Assembly: GCF_000622085.1 (NCBI RefSeq)
Contig: NZ_JHWL01000027.1
Location: 1-61,015, forward strand
DNA: 61,015 nt
Source of the DNA: Butyrivibrio proteoclasticus P6B7
Lineage (GTDB): Bacteria > Bacillota > Clostridia > Lachnospirales > Lachnospiraceae
Direction: 5' to 3'
This document shows positions 40,635-50,013 of this stretch, piece by piece (the stretch's first letter is position 1; every line of letters starts with the position of its first letter). The notes beneath the pieces are model-generated. The model was given only the letters and a program-made list of their open reading frames with translations. It did not search any database and was not told where the DNA came from. The position numbers and the translations under genes were made by a program.

Positions 40635-43600
40635 TTAGTTGTTTCCGTAAAGGTTAACAAGTTTCTCAAGGTAAGCTCTGTGCTCCTTAGCATGCTCTGC
40701 AGCTGCAGCGTTGAGCTTAGCAGCTCTCTCAGGATTCTTGAGCTTAAGTGAAAGGTATCTAACCTCACCATCAAGGAAACTCTGGAAGTCTTCTGTTGCA
40801 GGCTTAGAATCAAGAGTGAACTTGTTCTCTGCCTGAGGATTGAATCTGAACATATCCCAGTATCCTGTAGCAACAGCCTTCTTCTCTTCGTCCATAACCT
40901 TGTTCATACCAGCCTTAAGTCCCTGGTTGATACATGGAGCATAAGCGATGATAAGTGAAGGTCCTGGATAAGCCTCAGCCTCTTTAATTGCGTTAATTGT
41001 CTGCTGCATATTTGCACCCATAGCGATCTGTGCAACATATACATAACCATAGCTCATTGCGATAGAAGCAAGATCCTTCTGCTTGATCTCCTTACCACCT
41101 GCAGCGAACTGTGCAACAGCACCTGTAGGAGTAGCCTTAGATGACTGTCCACCTGTATTTGAGTAAACCTCAGTGTTTACAACAAGAACGTTAACATCCT
41201 TACCGGAAGCAAGTACGTGATCGAGACCACCGAATCCGATATCGAATGCCCATCCGTCACCACCGAAGATCCACTGTGACTTCTTAGCTGCGAAATCTTT
41301 GTTCTTAAGAACATACTTAGCAGCGTCTGAGCTGTCGCCCTTAAGAGCCTCAACGAGAGCATCTGTAGCAGCGAAGTTCTCAGCACCATTTGAGAATGTA
41401 TCAAGCCACTTCTGAGCAGCATCCTTAGCAGATCCGCCAGCAGCTACGATTTCCTCAACCTTCTCCTTGATTGCATCACGGAGAGCGTTCTGAGCGAGTA
41501 CCATACCCATACCAAACTCAGCGTTATCCTCGAACAGTGAGTTATCCCATGCAGGACCCTGGCCCTTAGCATTTACTGTGTATGGTGTTGAAGGTGAAGA
41601 GTTACCCCAGATTGATGTACATCCTGTAGCGTTTGCAACGTACATTCTCTCGCCAAAGAGCTGAGTAACAAGCTTAACATAAGGTGTCTCACCACAACCT
41701 GCGCAAGCGCCTGAGAACTCAAGGAGTGGCTGCTTGAACTGTGAGCCCTTAATTGAAGCTTCACCAAACTTAGCAACAACATCATCCTTAATAGGAAGTG
41801 TTACAGCATAGTCGAAGTACTTCTGCTCATCCTTATTATCAGCGATAGCACCCATCTTAAGTGTCTCGCCCTTGTTATTACCAGGACATACATTTGCGCA
41901 AGATCCGCAACCTGTACAGTCAAGAGCTGAAATAACAACTGAGTACTTATATCCATCCATACCAGCAAGTGGCTTAGTCTGAAGTCCTTCTGGAGCCTTA
42001 GCAATCTCGTCATCTGTCATAGCGATTGTACGAATTGCTGCATGAGGACAAACAAGTGAACAGAATCCACAGCCGATACATGTAGTAGCATCCCACTTAG
42101 GAACGTTTACTGCGATACCACGCTTCTCGAATGCAGCTGATCCTGAAGGTGTAGCACCATCAACGTATGGAAGACAATCAGATACCTTAAGAGAGTTACC
42201 TTCCTGAGCGTTAACCTTTGTCTGGATGTTGTTAACGAAATCAACAACGTCTTTTCTTGATCCTGTAGCTGTCTTGAAGTCAAGTCCTTCGTCCTTAGCA
42301 TCCTTCCAGCTCTCTGGGATCTCAACCTTGATAAGGTTCTTAGGATCTGCACCAGCATCAATAGCATCCCAGTTCTTCTTAACGACATCTTCACCCTTAC
42401 GGCCGTATGTCTTCTGAGCTGCATCCTTCATGAACTTGATAGCATCTTCTTCAGGAATGATCTTTGTGATGTTGAAGAATGCTGACTGAAGGATTGTATT
42501 GATTCTTGTAGGTCCCATACCAACTTCAACACCGATCTTAGAACCGTTCATGATGTAGAAGTTGATCTTGTGATCATACATGAATTTCTTAACCTGACCA
42601 GGAATCTCAGCCTCGAGCTGATCAACTGTCCATGGGCAGTTAAGAAGGAATGAACCACCATCAACAAGTTCCTGAACCATGTTGAACTTGCGGATATATG
42701 ATGGGTTGTGGCAAGCTACGAAGTCAGCCTTCTTGATGAGGTAAGTTGACTTAATAGGCTTCTTACCAAATCTAAGGTGAGACATTGTAACACCACCTGA
42801 CTTCTTAGAGTCATAGTCGAAGTATGCCTGAGCATACATGTCTGTGTTATCACCAATGATCTTGATAGAGTTCTTGTTAGCACCAACAGTACCGTCAGCA
42901 CCAAGACCCCAGAACTTACAGTTTGTTGTTCCCTCTGGAGTTGTAACAAGTGGAGCACCAGCATCAAGTGAAAGATTTGTTACATCATCCTCGATACCGA
43001 TTGTGAACTCTTCCTTCTTGTCATTCTCAAATACTGCAACGATCTGTGCAGGTGTTGTATCCTTAGAACCAAGTCCATAACGTCCACAGAATACTGGAAC
43101 TGACTCGAACTTTGTTCCCTTAAGAGCTGCGATAACATCAAGAGCAAGAGGCTCACGATATGATCCAGGCTCCTTAGTTCTGTCGAGAACTTCGATTCTC
43201 TTAACTGATGCAGGGATTGCATCAACGAGAGCTTTAGCTGAGAATGGTCTGTAAAGACGAACCTTAACAACACCAACCTTCTTGCCCTGCTTCTCAAGGT
43301 AATCGATTGTCTCTTCGATTGTATCGTTTACAGAACCCATAGCTACGATAACTACCTCTGCGTTAGGATCGCCGTAGTAGTTGAAGAGCTTATAGTCTGT
43401 ACCAATCTTAGCGTTAACCTTATCCATATACTTCTGAACGATGTCAGGAAGTTCGTTGTAACCTGTGTTACAAGCTTCTCTTGTCTGGAAGAAGATATCT
43501 GGGTTCTGAGCTGAGCCCATCTGACATGGATGATTTGGATTAAGTGCGTTAGCCTTGAAAGCATCGATTGCTTCATGGTTAACCATCTCATCGAGATCCT

Positions 43601-44165
43601 TGTAATCCCAAACCTCAATTTTCTGAATTTCATGTGATGTACGGAAACCATCAAAGAAGTTAATGAAAGGAATTCTTCCTTCAATTGCTGCACAATATGC
43701 AACAGGTGTTAAGTCCATAACCTCCTGTACACTTGAATCGCAAAGCATTGCAGCACCTGTCTGACGGCAAGCATAAACGTCTGAGTGATCACCGAAGATA
43801 TTGAGCGCATGTGAAGCTACACAACGAGCTGATACGTTGAATACTCCAGGAAGTCTTTCACCAGCAACCTTATAAATGTCAGGGATCATAAGAAGAAGTC
43901 CCTGTGATGCTGTATATGTAGATGTAAGAGCACCTACTACAAGTGATCCGTGTACAGCTCCTGCTGCACCGGCTTCAGACTGCATCTCTGTAATCTGAAC
44001 TGTACGGCCGAAAATATTCTTCTTTCCAGCTGTTGCCCATTCATCTACATGCTCTGGCATAACAGATGATGGTGTGATCGGGTACATAGCGGCAACTTCA
44101 GTAAACGCATATGATGCATATGCAGCAGCTTCGTTACCGTCCATGGTTTTCATGTTTCTTGCCAT
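40635..44165 (-). CDS. nifJ: Pyruvate:ferredoxin (flavodoxin) oxidoreductase
   Basis: This is a single-chain PFOR of 1176 residues from ATG 44165, set by AGGAGG upstream. The frame extends 31 further codons but without family similarity. It decarboxylates pyruvate to acetyl-CoA and CO2, passing electrons to ferredoxin, which is central to fermentation. Domains in order: N-terminal TPP-binding PYR domain (YPITPSSVMPEHVDEW), CoA and transketolase-C-like domains, and a two-cluster ferredoxin insert (CIGCGFCSLVCP near 697; CTGCGSCANVCP near 747). The C-terminal TPP PP domain has CAGCGETPYVKL and GDGWAFDIGFGGLDH near 968. The adjacent ferredoxin gene is a likely partner. Confidence 0.97.
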   Translation of the reverse strand: MARNMKTMDGNEAAAYASYAFTEVAAMYPITPSSVMPEHVDEWATAGKKNIFGRTVQITEMQSEAGAAGAVHGSLVVGALTSTYTASQGLLLMIPDIYKVAGERLPGVFNVSARCVASHALNIFGDHSDVYACRQTGAAMLCDSSVQEVMDLTPVAYCAAIEGRIPFINFFDGFRTSHEIQKIEVWDYKDLDEMVNHEAIDAFKANALNPNHPCQMGSAQNPDIFFQTREACNTGYNELPDIVQKYMDKVNAKIGTDYKLFNYYGDPNAEVVIVAMGSVNDTIEETIDYLEKQGKKVGVVKVRLYRPFSAKALVDAIPASVKRIEVLDRTKEPGSYREPLALDVIAALKGTKFESVPVFCGRYGLGSKDTTPAQIVAVFENDKKEEFTIGIEDDVTNLSLDAGAPLVTTPEGTTNCKFWGLGADGTVGANKNSIKIIGDNTDMYAQAYFDYDSKKSGGVTMSHLRFGKKPIKSTYLIKKADFVACHNPSYIRKFNMVQELVDGGSFLLNCPWTVDQLEAEIPGQVKKFMYDHKINFYIMNGSKIGVEVGMGPTRINTILQSAFFNITKIIPEEDAIKFMKDAAQKTYGRKGEDVVKKNWDAIDAGADPKNLIKVEIPESWKDAKDEGLDFKTATGSRKDVVDFVNNIQTKVNAQEGNSLKVSDCLPYVDGATPSGSAAFEKRGIAVNVPKWDATTCIGCGFCSLVCPHAAIRTIAMTDDEIAKAPEGLQTKPLAGMDGYKYSVVISALDCTGCGSCANVCPGNNKGETLKMGAIADNKDEQKYFDYAVTLPIKDDVVAKFGEASIKGSQFKQPLLEFSGACAGCGETPYVKLVTQLFGERMYVANATGCTSIWGNSSPSTPYTVNAKGQGPAWDNSLFEDNAEFGMGMVLAQNALRDAIKEKVEEIVAAGGSAKDAAQKWLDTFSNGAENFAATDALVEALKGDSSDAAKYVLKNKDFAAKKSQWIFGGDGWAFDIGFGGLDHVLASGKDVNVLVVNTEVYSNTGGQSSKATPTGAVAQFAAGGKEIKQKDLASIAMSYGYVYVAQIAMGANMQQTINAIKEAEAYPGPSLIIAYAPCINQGLKAGMNKVMDEEKKAVATGYWDMFRFNPQAENKFTLDSKPATEDFQSFLDGEVRYLSLKLKNPERAAKLNAAAAEHAKEHRAYLEKLVNLYGNN

Positions 44166-44216
44166 TTTGTTTCCTCCTACCTTTATTTTTGGATTTTTTG
44201 GCTTATTACTCAAAAA

Positions 44217-44244
44217 AGTATAAACAATCTCCAAAACCGCGCAA
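44217..44244 (-). promoter_or_regulatory. Putative nifJ promoter
   Basis: On the minus strand, TTGCGC is followed after 16 nt by TATACT (44217-44222), about 52 bp upstream of the nifJ ATG. Confidence 0.45.
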
Positions 44245-44267
44245 AAATTTCCGTTCACATTCTTTTC

Positions 44268-44345
44268 CCCCCAGGAATACGGATGTGACGGTATTATGCA
44301 CGTATTCTGCCGTATTCAATAGTAACATTGTATTGGGGGAAATGT
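44268..44345. repeat. Inverted repeat in the nifJ-ferredoxin intergenic region
   Basis: TTTCCCCC-type sequence near 44263-44270, followed by AATAC, faces GTATTGGGGGAAA near 44330-44342, with further GTATT/CGTATTC copies in between. It could be an operator or hairpin upstream of nifJ. The rest of the 413-bp gap is AT-rich. A small GATTGG...CCAATC hairpin (44506-44528) lies in the ferredoxin leader. Confidence 0.35.
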
Positions 44346-44578
44346 CAATGTTTTCAAGGCTTTCGGGGCTTTTTGTGAAAGGGCTTACATTATACGTTTT
44401 TATCACTATTGTCTGTAAATTTATACTAATTTAATGTTTTCATCTGATAAAAGTTTTCGTTTATAGTATTGATTATAGATTTTTATTGTTATATTATTAT
44501 CATGTGATTGGTACTGGCAAGGCCAATCTGTTTTTGTTACACTACTAAAGGCATTTTATTTATGGAAGGAGACTAATT

Positions 44579-44749
44579 ATGGCATACGTTATTAGTGATG
44601 GTTGCATCAGCTGTGGTTCATGCGCAGCTCAGTGCCCTGTTTCAGCTATCTCTCAGGGAGACGCTCAGTTCGTTATCGACGCAGCTACATGCATCGACTG
44701 CGGATCATGCGCAGCTCAGTGCCCTGTTTCAGCTATCTCTCAGGGTTGA
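44579..44749 (+). CDS. 2[4Fe-4S] clostridial-type ferredoxin
   Basis: This protein has 56 residues and is too short to stand out as an ORF. The ATG at 44579 has an AAGGAGA site upstream. Two C-x-x-C-x-x-C-x-x-x-C-P cluster motifs (CISCGSCAAQCP and CIDCGSCAAQCP) bind two [4Fe-4S] clusters. It is the electron acceptor expected for the divergently encoded NifJ. The two halves are nearly identical: a 41-base stretch (44618-44658) is repeated exactly at 44705-44745, and it covers Ser-Cys-Ala-Ala-Gln-Cys-Pro to the repeat end. High confidence in the call. Confidence 0.97.
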   Translation: MAYVISDGCISCGSCAAQCPVSAISQGDAQFVIDAATCIDCGSCAAQCPVSAISQG

Positions 44750-44878
44750 GTCCAAGCGACAAATAATAAAAGCACGTTTATCAAGCCTGCTTGATATAAC
44801 GTGCTTTTTTATTTGACATTTGGCGAAGCCGAATGAACGAGGAAATGTTCACATTTCCGAGTGCACAGGAACTCAACC
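44745..44878. repeat. Nested inverted repeat around the ferredoxin terminator
   Basis: GTTGAGTCC (44745-44753, including the TGA stop region) faces GGAACTCAAC (44869-44878). Inside are the terminator (44768-44808) and a perfect palindrome GGAAATGT/ACATTTCC near 44843-44860. The layout resembles the element at 26836-27014. Confidence 0.55.
44768..44808. terminator. Bidirectional terminator between the ferredoxin and dnaB genes
   Basis: An AAAAGCACGTT / AACGTGCTTTT stem continues as ATCAAGC / GCTTGAT, with T-runs on both sides. It ends the ferredoxin transcript and probably the dnaB one. Confidence 0.8.
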
Positions 44879-44887
44879 CGTCCGTAA

Positions 44888-46231
44888 TTAGTGTCCCTTC
44901 TCCAGGTTCGCAAATTTCGTATACTGAGGAAGCCACAACAGCTCTACAGTTCCAATAGGACCGTGTCTTTGCTTCGCAATAATGATCTCCGCAATTCCCT
45001 TCTTCTCTGTATCTTTATTGTAATAGTCATCTCTGTAGATGAACATTACCATATCCGCATCCTGCTCAATGGCTCCGGACTCTCGAAGGTCTGAAAGCAT
45101 AGGTCTGTGATCAGGTCTTTGCTCAACAGCTCGTGACAGCTGAGAAAGAGCTATTACAGGAACATTTAACTCTCTGGCAAGAGCCTTAAGGGATCTGGAA
45201 ATCTCTGAAATCTCCTGCTGTCTTGACTCAGAACTTTTTCCTGAGCCTCCGGACATAAGCTGAAGGTAGTCGATCATGACAACTTCAAGGCCATATTCCA
45301 TCTTATACTTACGGCACTTTGATCTAAGCTCCTGGATTGAAATACCAGGTGTATCATCGATAATCAACTTTGAACTTCCAACTACGCTGGCACTTTCAAT
45401 AAGCTTTTCCCAGTCCATATCTGACATATTACCTGTTCTGATATGCTGTGAATCTACATGGGATTCCATGGAAAGGAGACGGTTAACAAACTGCTCCTTA
45501 GACATTTCCAGTGAGAACATCGCAACACACTTATTGTCATGAAATGCCATATGTTCAGCAATATTAAGTACAAAGGCTGTCTTACCCATAGCAGGTCTTG
45601 CTGCTATAAGGATAAGGTCAGATGGCTGGAATCCAGCTGTATCATAGTCAAGATCAATGAATCCTGTTGAATGACCGGTAACGTTACCCTTCATCTTGCT
45701 GGCCTTCTCAATTCTGTTAAGAGCATTCATTACTACCTGATCAATTGACACAAAATCGCCACTGTTACGCTTCTGAGTAATCTGGAATACCTTTTTCTCT
45801 GCATCATTTAAGATGCCTTCCATATCCTCACCGCCGTTATAGCAGGTGTTAATTGTCTCTTCGCTTGCTTTAATAAGCTTTCTAAGCGTTGATTTATCTG
45901 CAACTATCTTGGCATAGTATTTAACATTGGCAGAAGTTGGCACTGCATTTACCAGATCTCCAATGAATTCAACACTGCTGACATTTGGTGGAACATTCTT
46001 CTCACGGAGCCTATTCTGCAGAGTGACTACATCCACCGCACTGCCTTCTCTATTAAGTTCAACCATTGTCTCAAAAAGAGTGCCCAGCTGCCTGTTATAG
46101 AAATCCTCTGCAGTCACAATCTCGGCTGCGATCTCAATAGCATCCTTATCCATGAGCATAGCGCCCACAACGGACTGCTCTGCCTCAAGACTGTTAGGCA
46201 TAACTCTTTTTATAAGAGCCTCATCTGCCAT
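44888..46231 (-). CDS. dnaB: Replicative DNA helicase DnaB
   Basis: This protein has 447 residues. N-terminal domain (about 10-120; PNSLEAEQSVVGAMLMDKDAI), then the RecA-like domain with Walker A ARPAMGKTAFVLNIA near 210, MIDYLQLMSGGS Walker B, and QQEISEISRSLKALARELNVPVIALSQLSR. It unwinds DNA ahead of the fork. It follows rplI by one base, the conserved gdpP-rplI-dnaB order of Firmicutes. The loader is encoded at 17111-18073. Confidence 0.97.
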   Translation of the reverse strand: MADEALIKRVMPNSLEAEQSVVGAMLMDKDAIEIAAEIVTAEDFYNRQLGTLFETMVELNREGSAVDVVTLQNRLREKNVPPNVSSVEFIGDLVNAVPTSANVKYYAKIVADKSTLRKLIKASEETINTCYNGGEDMEGILNDAEKKVFQITQKRNSGDFVSIDQVVMNALNRIEKASKMKGNVTGHSTGFIDLDYDTAGFQPSDLILIAARPAMGKTAFVLNIAEHMAFHDNKCVAMFSLEMSKEQFVNRLLSMESHVDSQHIRTGNMSDMDWEKLIESASVVGSSKLIIDDTPGISIQELRSKCRKYKMEYGLEVVMIDYLQLMSGGSGKSSESRQQEISEISRSLKALARELNVPVIALSQLSRAVEQRPDHRPMLSDLRESGAIEQDADMVMFIYRDDYYNKDTEKKGIAEIIIAKQRHGPIGTVELLWLPQYTKFANLEKGH

Positions 46232-46232
46232 T

Positions 46233-46679
46233 TTACTGTTCCTTTACACAAACTTTGATTGTAGATGTTACCTGTGGATGTAATTTAACTGGAATCTCAT
46301 AGGTTCCAAATGACTTGATTGCTTCTGGCATCTGAAGCTTCTTCTTATCAAGCTCAAATCCGAACTGCTGCTTAGCTGCTGTAACGATTTCCTTGGAAGA
46401 AACTGAACCAAATACTCTTCCGCCCTCGCCAGCCTTCATTGTAAGCTGGATTGTCTCCTTGCTGATCTTCTCACCATATGCCTTAGCCTCATCAAGCTGC
46501 TGCTGTGCTACGATTGAATCTCTCTTCTGCTGGTTCTTAAGTTCATTAAGATTCTTCTGAGTAGCCTCTACACCAAGCTTCTTAGGAAGCACAAAGTTTC
46601 TGGCATATCCGTCACTAACCTTTACAATATCACCCTTTTTTCCAAGTGATTTAACATCCTCCAACAAAATAACCTGCAT
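46233..46679 (-). CDS. rplI: 50S ribosomal protein L9
   Basis: This protein has 148 residues. The N-terminal RNA-binding domain has the signature LEDVKSLGKKGDIVKVSDGYARNFVLPKK, followed by a long connecting helix and a C-terminal domain. It is a normal member. Its ATG overlaps the gdpP stop (TAATG), so translation is coupled. Confidence 0.97.
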   Translation of the reverse strand: MQVILLEDVKSLGKKGDIVKVSDGYARNFVLPKKLGVEATQKNLNELKNQQKRDSIVAQQQLDEAKAYGEKISKETIQLTMKAGEGGRVFGSVSSKEIVTAAKQQFGFELDKKKLQMPEAIKSFGTYEIPVKLHPQVTSTIKVCVKEQ

Positions 46680-48736
46680 TAATCTAATTCTCCTTCTTCT
46701 ATCATTTTATCCAGTGTCTCTTTTACGATGGATATTGCCTCCGCCGCAGAGATACCTTCCATCTGGCATCCGGCTGAACTCATATGTCCGCCTCCGCCAA
46801 GTTTTTCCATAATTACCTGCACATTAACTTCATCAATGGATCTGGCACTTACATAGACCTGACCCTGATATTCTGTACATACAAAGCTGGCCTTAACTCC
46901 CTTGATGTTAAGAAGCTCGTTGGCAGCCTGGGCTCCAACAATAGTAGGGCTCTGTATATCATCATTTATAAGTACTGAAATAGCATATCTGCTACGATAA
47001 ACCTCTGCCTGACTTACTGCATCAGCCTTAGCCTTGTACTCAATAGCATCCTCTCTAAAGAGCTTACGAACTCTGGTAACATCTGCACCATTTCTCCTAA
47101 GGAATGCTGCTGCTTCAAATGTGCGGACACCAGTCTTATTCATAAAGTTCTGTGTATCCACTATCATTCCGGAATACAAACTGTCAGCCTCTTCATTGCG
47201 GATCTTGACGTTCTCACCAATGTACTGCAGGATCTCAGAAACCATCTCACAAGCAGATGAAGCATATGGCTCAACATAGGACAGTGTAGCATTCTCGATA
47301 ACTTCAGTTCCTGCTCTGTGGTGATCAAGGACCACAATAGTCTTACAGAACTTAAGAAGCTCAGGACACTCAGTAATACTTGGCTTATTAACATCAACCA
47401 CAACCAGAACAGTATTGCTTCCGGCCATGTCTATAGCCTGCTGGTTGTCGATGATCATATCATTCTCATAATCAGGATTATTCTTAAAAAGATCTACCAA
47501 TGGTTGCATAGATGTGGTGACATCGTTAAGTACGATATGACACTTTCTATCCAAAGTCTTGGCAATCCTGTAAATACCAACTGATGAGCCAAAACTGTCT
47601 ACATCGCCAAGTCTGTGGCCCATAACAATAACGGTATCCTTACCTGAAATGATCTCTCGAAGAGCATGGGCCTTAACTCTAGCCTTTACTCGTGTACTCT
47701 TTTCAATCTGCTGACTCTTTCCTCCATAGTAGGAAATGCTGTCAACACTCTTAACAACCGCCTGATCTCCACCTCTACCAAGGGCAAGATCAATAGCATT
47801 TCTGGCGAATTCATAGTTCTGAGCATAGGAAAGACCATTAAGTCCGATACCTATACTAAGAGTAACCGCCATCTCATTACCGATATTAACGGTCTTAACA
47901 TCCTCAAGAATGTCAAACTTCTGCTCAATGAGCATCTCACAAGACTTCTTAGGCATTACAACGAAATACTTGTCCTTCTCAATTTTCTTGGCAATACCAT
48001 TACAGGAAGCAATATACTTGTTGATCTTTCTATCGATAAGAGCTGTTAAAAGAGATCTTCTTACTTCCTCAACGCTATCAAGGGCCTCTTCGTAGTTATC
48101 AAGATATATAAGGCCTGCTGCCAATGACTGGTTATCAACCTCCTGAATGGCCAGCTTAAGTGCCGTCTCATCATAAAGATATACTGCGATCAGACTGCCA
48201 TCATATCCATTAGCATCGATAATATCGCTATTAACTGCCATCTCATAAAGAGATATTCTCTTCATCTTGATGGTATAGTTATTATCCTCGTAATCAAGCT
48301 CATAGGACACTTCGCCATTTTCCTCTGGCAACTTATCCTGAGTAATAGTTGGGAAAAGAGCAAAAATAGACTTCTTAAAGCCCTTCTCCAAATGAACGAT
48401 TCTCTCAAAGGCCTGGTTAGCCCACACCACCTTTCCGGTATCATCAAGAATTGCATGGGCAAGATCCAGCTCTCTTAAGAGCCTTTTCTGAATCTGACCA
48501 TATTGGGTCGCAAAGCTGACCAGCTCGTTCATTATTATGCTTTTACTATAGAGATTCAAATAAAGAATAGCTATAAAATAAAGACCTGTGAACGCCAAAA
48601 GCACAAGACCTGCTGTGAAGTCCACAGTAAAGATGCCAATGTTAACAAGTATCAACAGGACACCCAGATATTCAAAAACATGAAGATATGTCTTTAATCT
48701 CCCCTTAAGCTTTACTCTGGTTCTATTATTAGGCAT
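46679..48736 (-). CDS. gdpP: GdpP-type cyclic-di-AMP phosphodiesterase
   Basis: This protein has 685 residues from ATG 48736, with a GAGGG site. A longer frame to 48784 runs through unlikely sequence. Two transmembrane helices (about 17-60), a PAS-like domain (about 75-165) and a degenerate GGDEF domain (about 170-300) are followed by DHH (GHRLGDVDSFGSS and DHHRAGTEV near 469) and DHHA1 (GGGGHMSSAGCQ). It hydrolyses cyclic di-AMP, the signal controlling potassium and turgor in Gram-positive bacteria. The order gdpP-rplI-dnaB is conserved, with overlapping stop and start. Confidence 0.95.
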   Translation of the reverse strand: MPNNRTRVKLKGRLKTYLHVFEYLGVLLILVNIGIFTVDFTAGLVLLAFTGLYFIAILYLNLYSKSIIMNELVSFATQYGQIQKRLLRELDLAHAILDDTGKVVWANQAFERIVHLEKGFKKSIFALFPTITQDKLPEENGEVSYELDYEDNNYTIKMKRISLYEMAVNSDIIDANGYDGSLIAVYLYDETALKLAIQEVDNQSLAAGLIYLDNYEEALDSVEEVRRSLLTALIDRKINKYIASCNGIAKKIEKDKYFVVMPKKSCEMLIEQKFDILEDVKTVNIGNEMAVTLSIGIGLNGLSYAQNYEFARNAIDLALGRGGDQAVVKSVDSISYYGGKSQQIEKSTRVKARVKAHALREIISGKDTVIVMGHRLGDVDSFGSSVGIYRIAKTLDRKCHIVLNDVTTSMQPLVDLFKNNPDYENDMIIDNQQAIDMAGSNTVLVVVDVNKPSITECPELLKFCKTIVVLDHHRAGTEVIENATLSYVEPYASSACEMVSEILQYIGENVKIRNEEADSLYSGMIVDTQNFMNKTGVRTFEAAAFLRRNGADVTRVRKLFREDAIEYKAKADAVSQAEVYRSRYAISVLINDDIQSPTIVGAQAANELLNIKGVKASFVCTEYQGQVYVSARSIDEVNVQVIMEKLGGGGHMSSAGCQMEGISAAEAISIVKETLDKMIEEGELD

Positions 48737-48855
48737 TGTTAAACCCTCTTCCCCGGAATCATCAAATGCTTCACATTCGAACAATTTCTTTTTTTCATAT
48801 CACCTTATATAATACCACAATGGCATCTCTAATGCACCGATGCAAATTAATGGCT

Positions 48856-48889
48856 ATACAACAAAAAACACTTCCCAGAATTACTTCCA
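48856..48889 (-). terminator. Terminator of the rpsF-ssb-rpsR operon
   Basis: AAACACTTCC faces GGAAGTGTTT with a short loop, followed on the minus strand by a TTTTTTG run. It lies about 28 bp after the rpsR stop. Confidence 0.8.
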
Positions 48890-48916
48890 GGAAGTGTTTA
48901 ATAATCTCTATTTAGA

Positions 48917-49180
48917 TTACTCAGCTACGTAAGGCATAAGTGCCAGGTGTCTTGCTCTCTTGATTGCTGATGTAAGCTCTCTCTGGTGCTTAGCGCAGTT
49001 ACCTGTGATTCTTCTAGGAAGAATCTTGCCGCTCTCAGAAACGAACTTCTTAAGCTTTGCTGTATCCTTGTAATCAATTACATTATCTTTGCCACAGAAA
49101 ACGCAAACTTTCTTTCTTCTGTGCATTCCGCCTTTTCTCCTCATTGGAGCATCGGACTTATCAGACTTTGTGAAAGCCAT
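48917..49180 (-). CDS. rpsR: 30S ribosomal protein S18
   Basis: This protein has 87 residues. Core: [62 protein letters not shown]-x-x-C pair with a later Cys suggests the zinc-type form (C+). S18 pairs with S6. It is the last gene of the conserved rpsF-ssb-rpsR operon. Confidence 0.97.
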   Translation of the reverse strand: MAFTKSDKSDAPMRRKGGMHRRKKVCVFCGKDNVIDYKDTAKLKKFVSESGKILPRRITGNCAKHQRELTSAIKRARHLALMPYVAE

Positions 49181-49198
49181 TGTATTTTACCTCCATTT

Positions 49199-49657
49199 TT
49201 AATTAAAAGGAAGCTCCTCGTCAATTCCGTCAGGAATGTTCATGAAGCCATCCCCAGCTGCAGAAGGTGCAGGTGCTTGTGAAGGCATATCTCCTCCGAA
49301 TCCTCCGTTGCCGCCGTTACCGGAAGCATTCTTGGACTCAGCAAATTCCTGATCCTCAGCAACTACATCAGTTGTGTATACTTTAACGCCTTCCTTATTG
49401 GTATAGCTACCAGTCTGGATGCGCCCCGTTACGATAACCTTGGTGCCTTTTCTGAAATACTTCTCTGCAAATTCGCCACTCTTGCCAAATGCTACAATCT
49501 GAATGAAATCAGCTGTCTGAGCATCCTGGCTGTCTCTTCTGGCAAATCTTCTATCAACTGCAAGAGTGTATCTTGCTACGCAGTTTGCTGTCTCTCCCTG
49601 AGAATATCTAACGTCGGGGTCTCTTGTGAGACGTCCCATAAGTATAACTTTGTTCAT
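49199..49657 (-). CDS. ssb: Single-stranded DNA-binding protein
   Basis: This protein has 152 residues. OB-fold at the N-terminus (MNKVILMGRLTRDPDVRYSQGE ... FIQIVAFGKSGEFAEKYFRKGTKVIVTGRIQTGSYT), a Gly/Ala/Pro-rich linker and the acidic tip DEELPFN that binds partner proteins. It lies between rpsF and rpsR, the usual order. Confidence 0.97.
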   Translation of the reverse strand: MNKVILMGRLTRDPDVRYSQGETANCVARYTLAVDRRFARRDSQDAQTADFIQIVAFGKSGEFAEKYFRKGTKVIVTGRIQTGSYTNKEGVKVYTTDVVAEDQEFAESKNASGNGGNGGFGGDMPSQAPAPSAAGDGFMNIPDGIDEELPFN

Positions 49658-49675
49658 ATTTTCGTCCTCTTCTAT

Positions 49676-49963
49676 TTAAGCCTCGTTCTTAACGCATAAA
49701 TATCTGATGACGCCATCCATAATACGCATACGTGTCTCGATCTCTGCAGGTGTTGTACCCTCGGCATCGAACTGGATGAAGTAGTAGAAGCCTTCTGTCA
49801 TTTTCTCGATCTCATAAGCGAGCTTCTTCTTACCCCAATCATCTACGTTAGTAATCTGACCACCATGCTTCTCGATAGTCTTCTTAACCTTCTCGATGAC
49901 TGCGTTTCTGGCATCGTCTTCGATCTTTGCACTAACAACAACGGCTAATTCGTATTTGTTCAT
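49676..49963 (-). CDS. rpsF: 30S ribosomal protein S6
   Basis: This protein has 95 residues, with MNKYELAVVVSAKIEDDARNAVIEKV and GKKKLAYEIEKMTEGFYYFIQFDAEG. It is the first gene of rpsF-ssb-rpsR. Its leader holds a GCTACGCT/AGTGTAGC hairpin that may mediate S6:S18 feedback. Confidence 0.97.
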   Translation of the reverse strand: MNKYELAVVVSAKIEDDARNAVIEKVKKTIEKHGGQITNVDDWGKKKLAYEIEKMTEGFYYFIQFDAEGTTPAEIETRMRIMDGVIRYLCVKNEA

Positions 49964-49990
49964 GCTATTGTTACCTCCTTTTGGTCTCTG

Positions 49991-50013
49991 GCTACACTTT
50001 TCATTAGCGTAGC
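49991..50013 (-). promoter_or_regulatory. Leader hairpin upstream of rpsF
   Basis: On the minus strand GCTACGCT (50006-50013) pairs with AGTGTAGC (49991-49998), 28 bp before the ATG and 12 bp before the AGGAGG site. Ribosomal-protein operons often have such a stem for feedback. I cannot match it to the known S6:S18 consensus, so its role is inferred. A TTGCAT-N17-TAACAT promoter candidate lies about 45 bp upstream of it. Confidence 0.4.
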
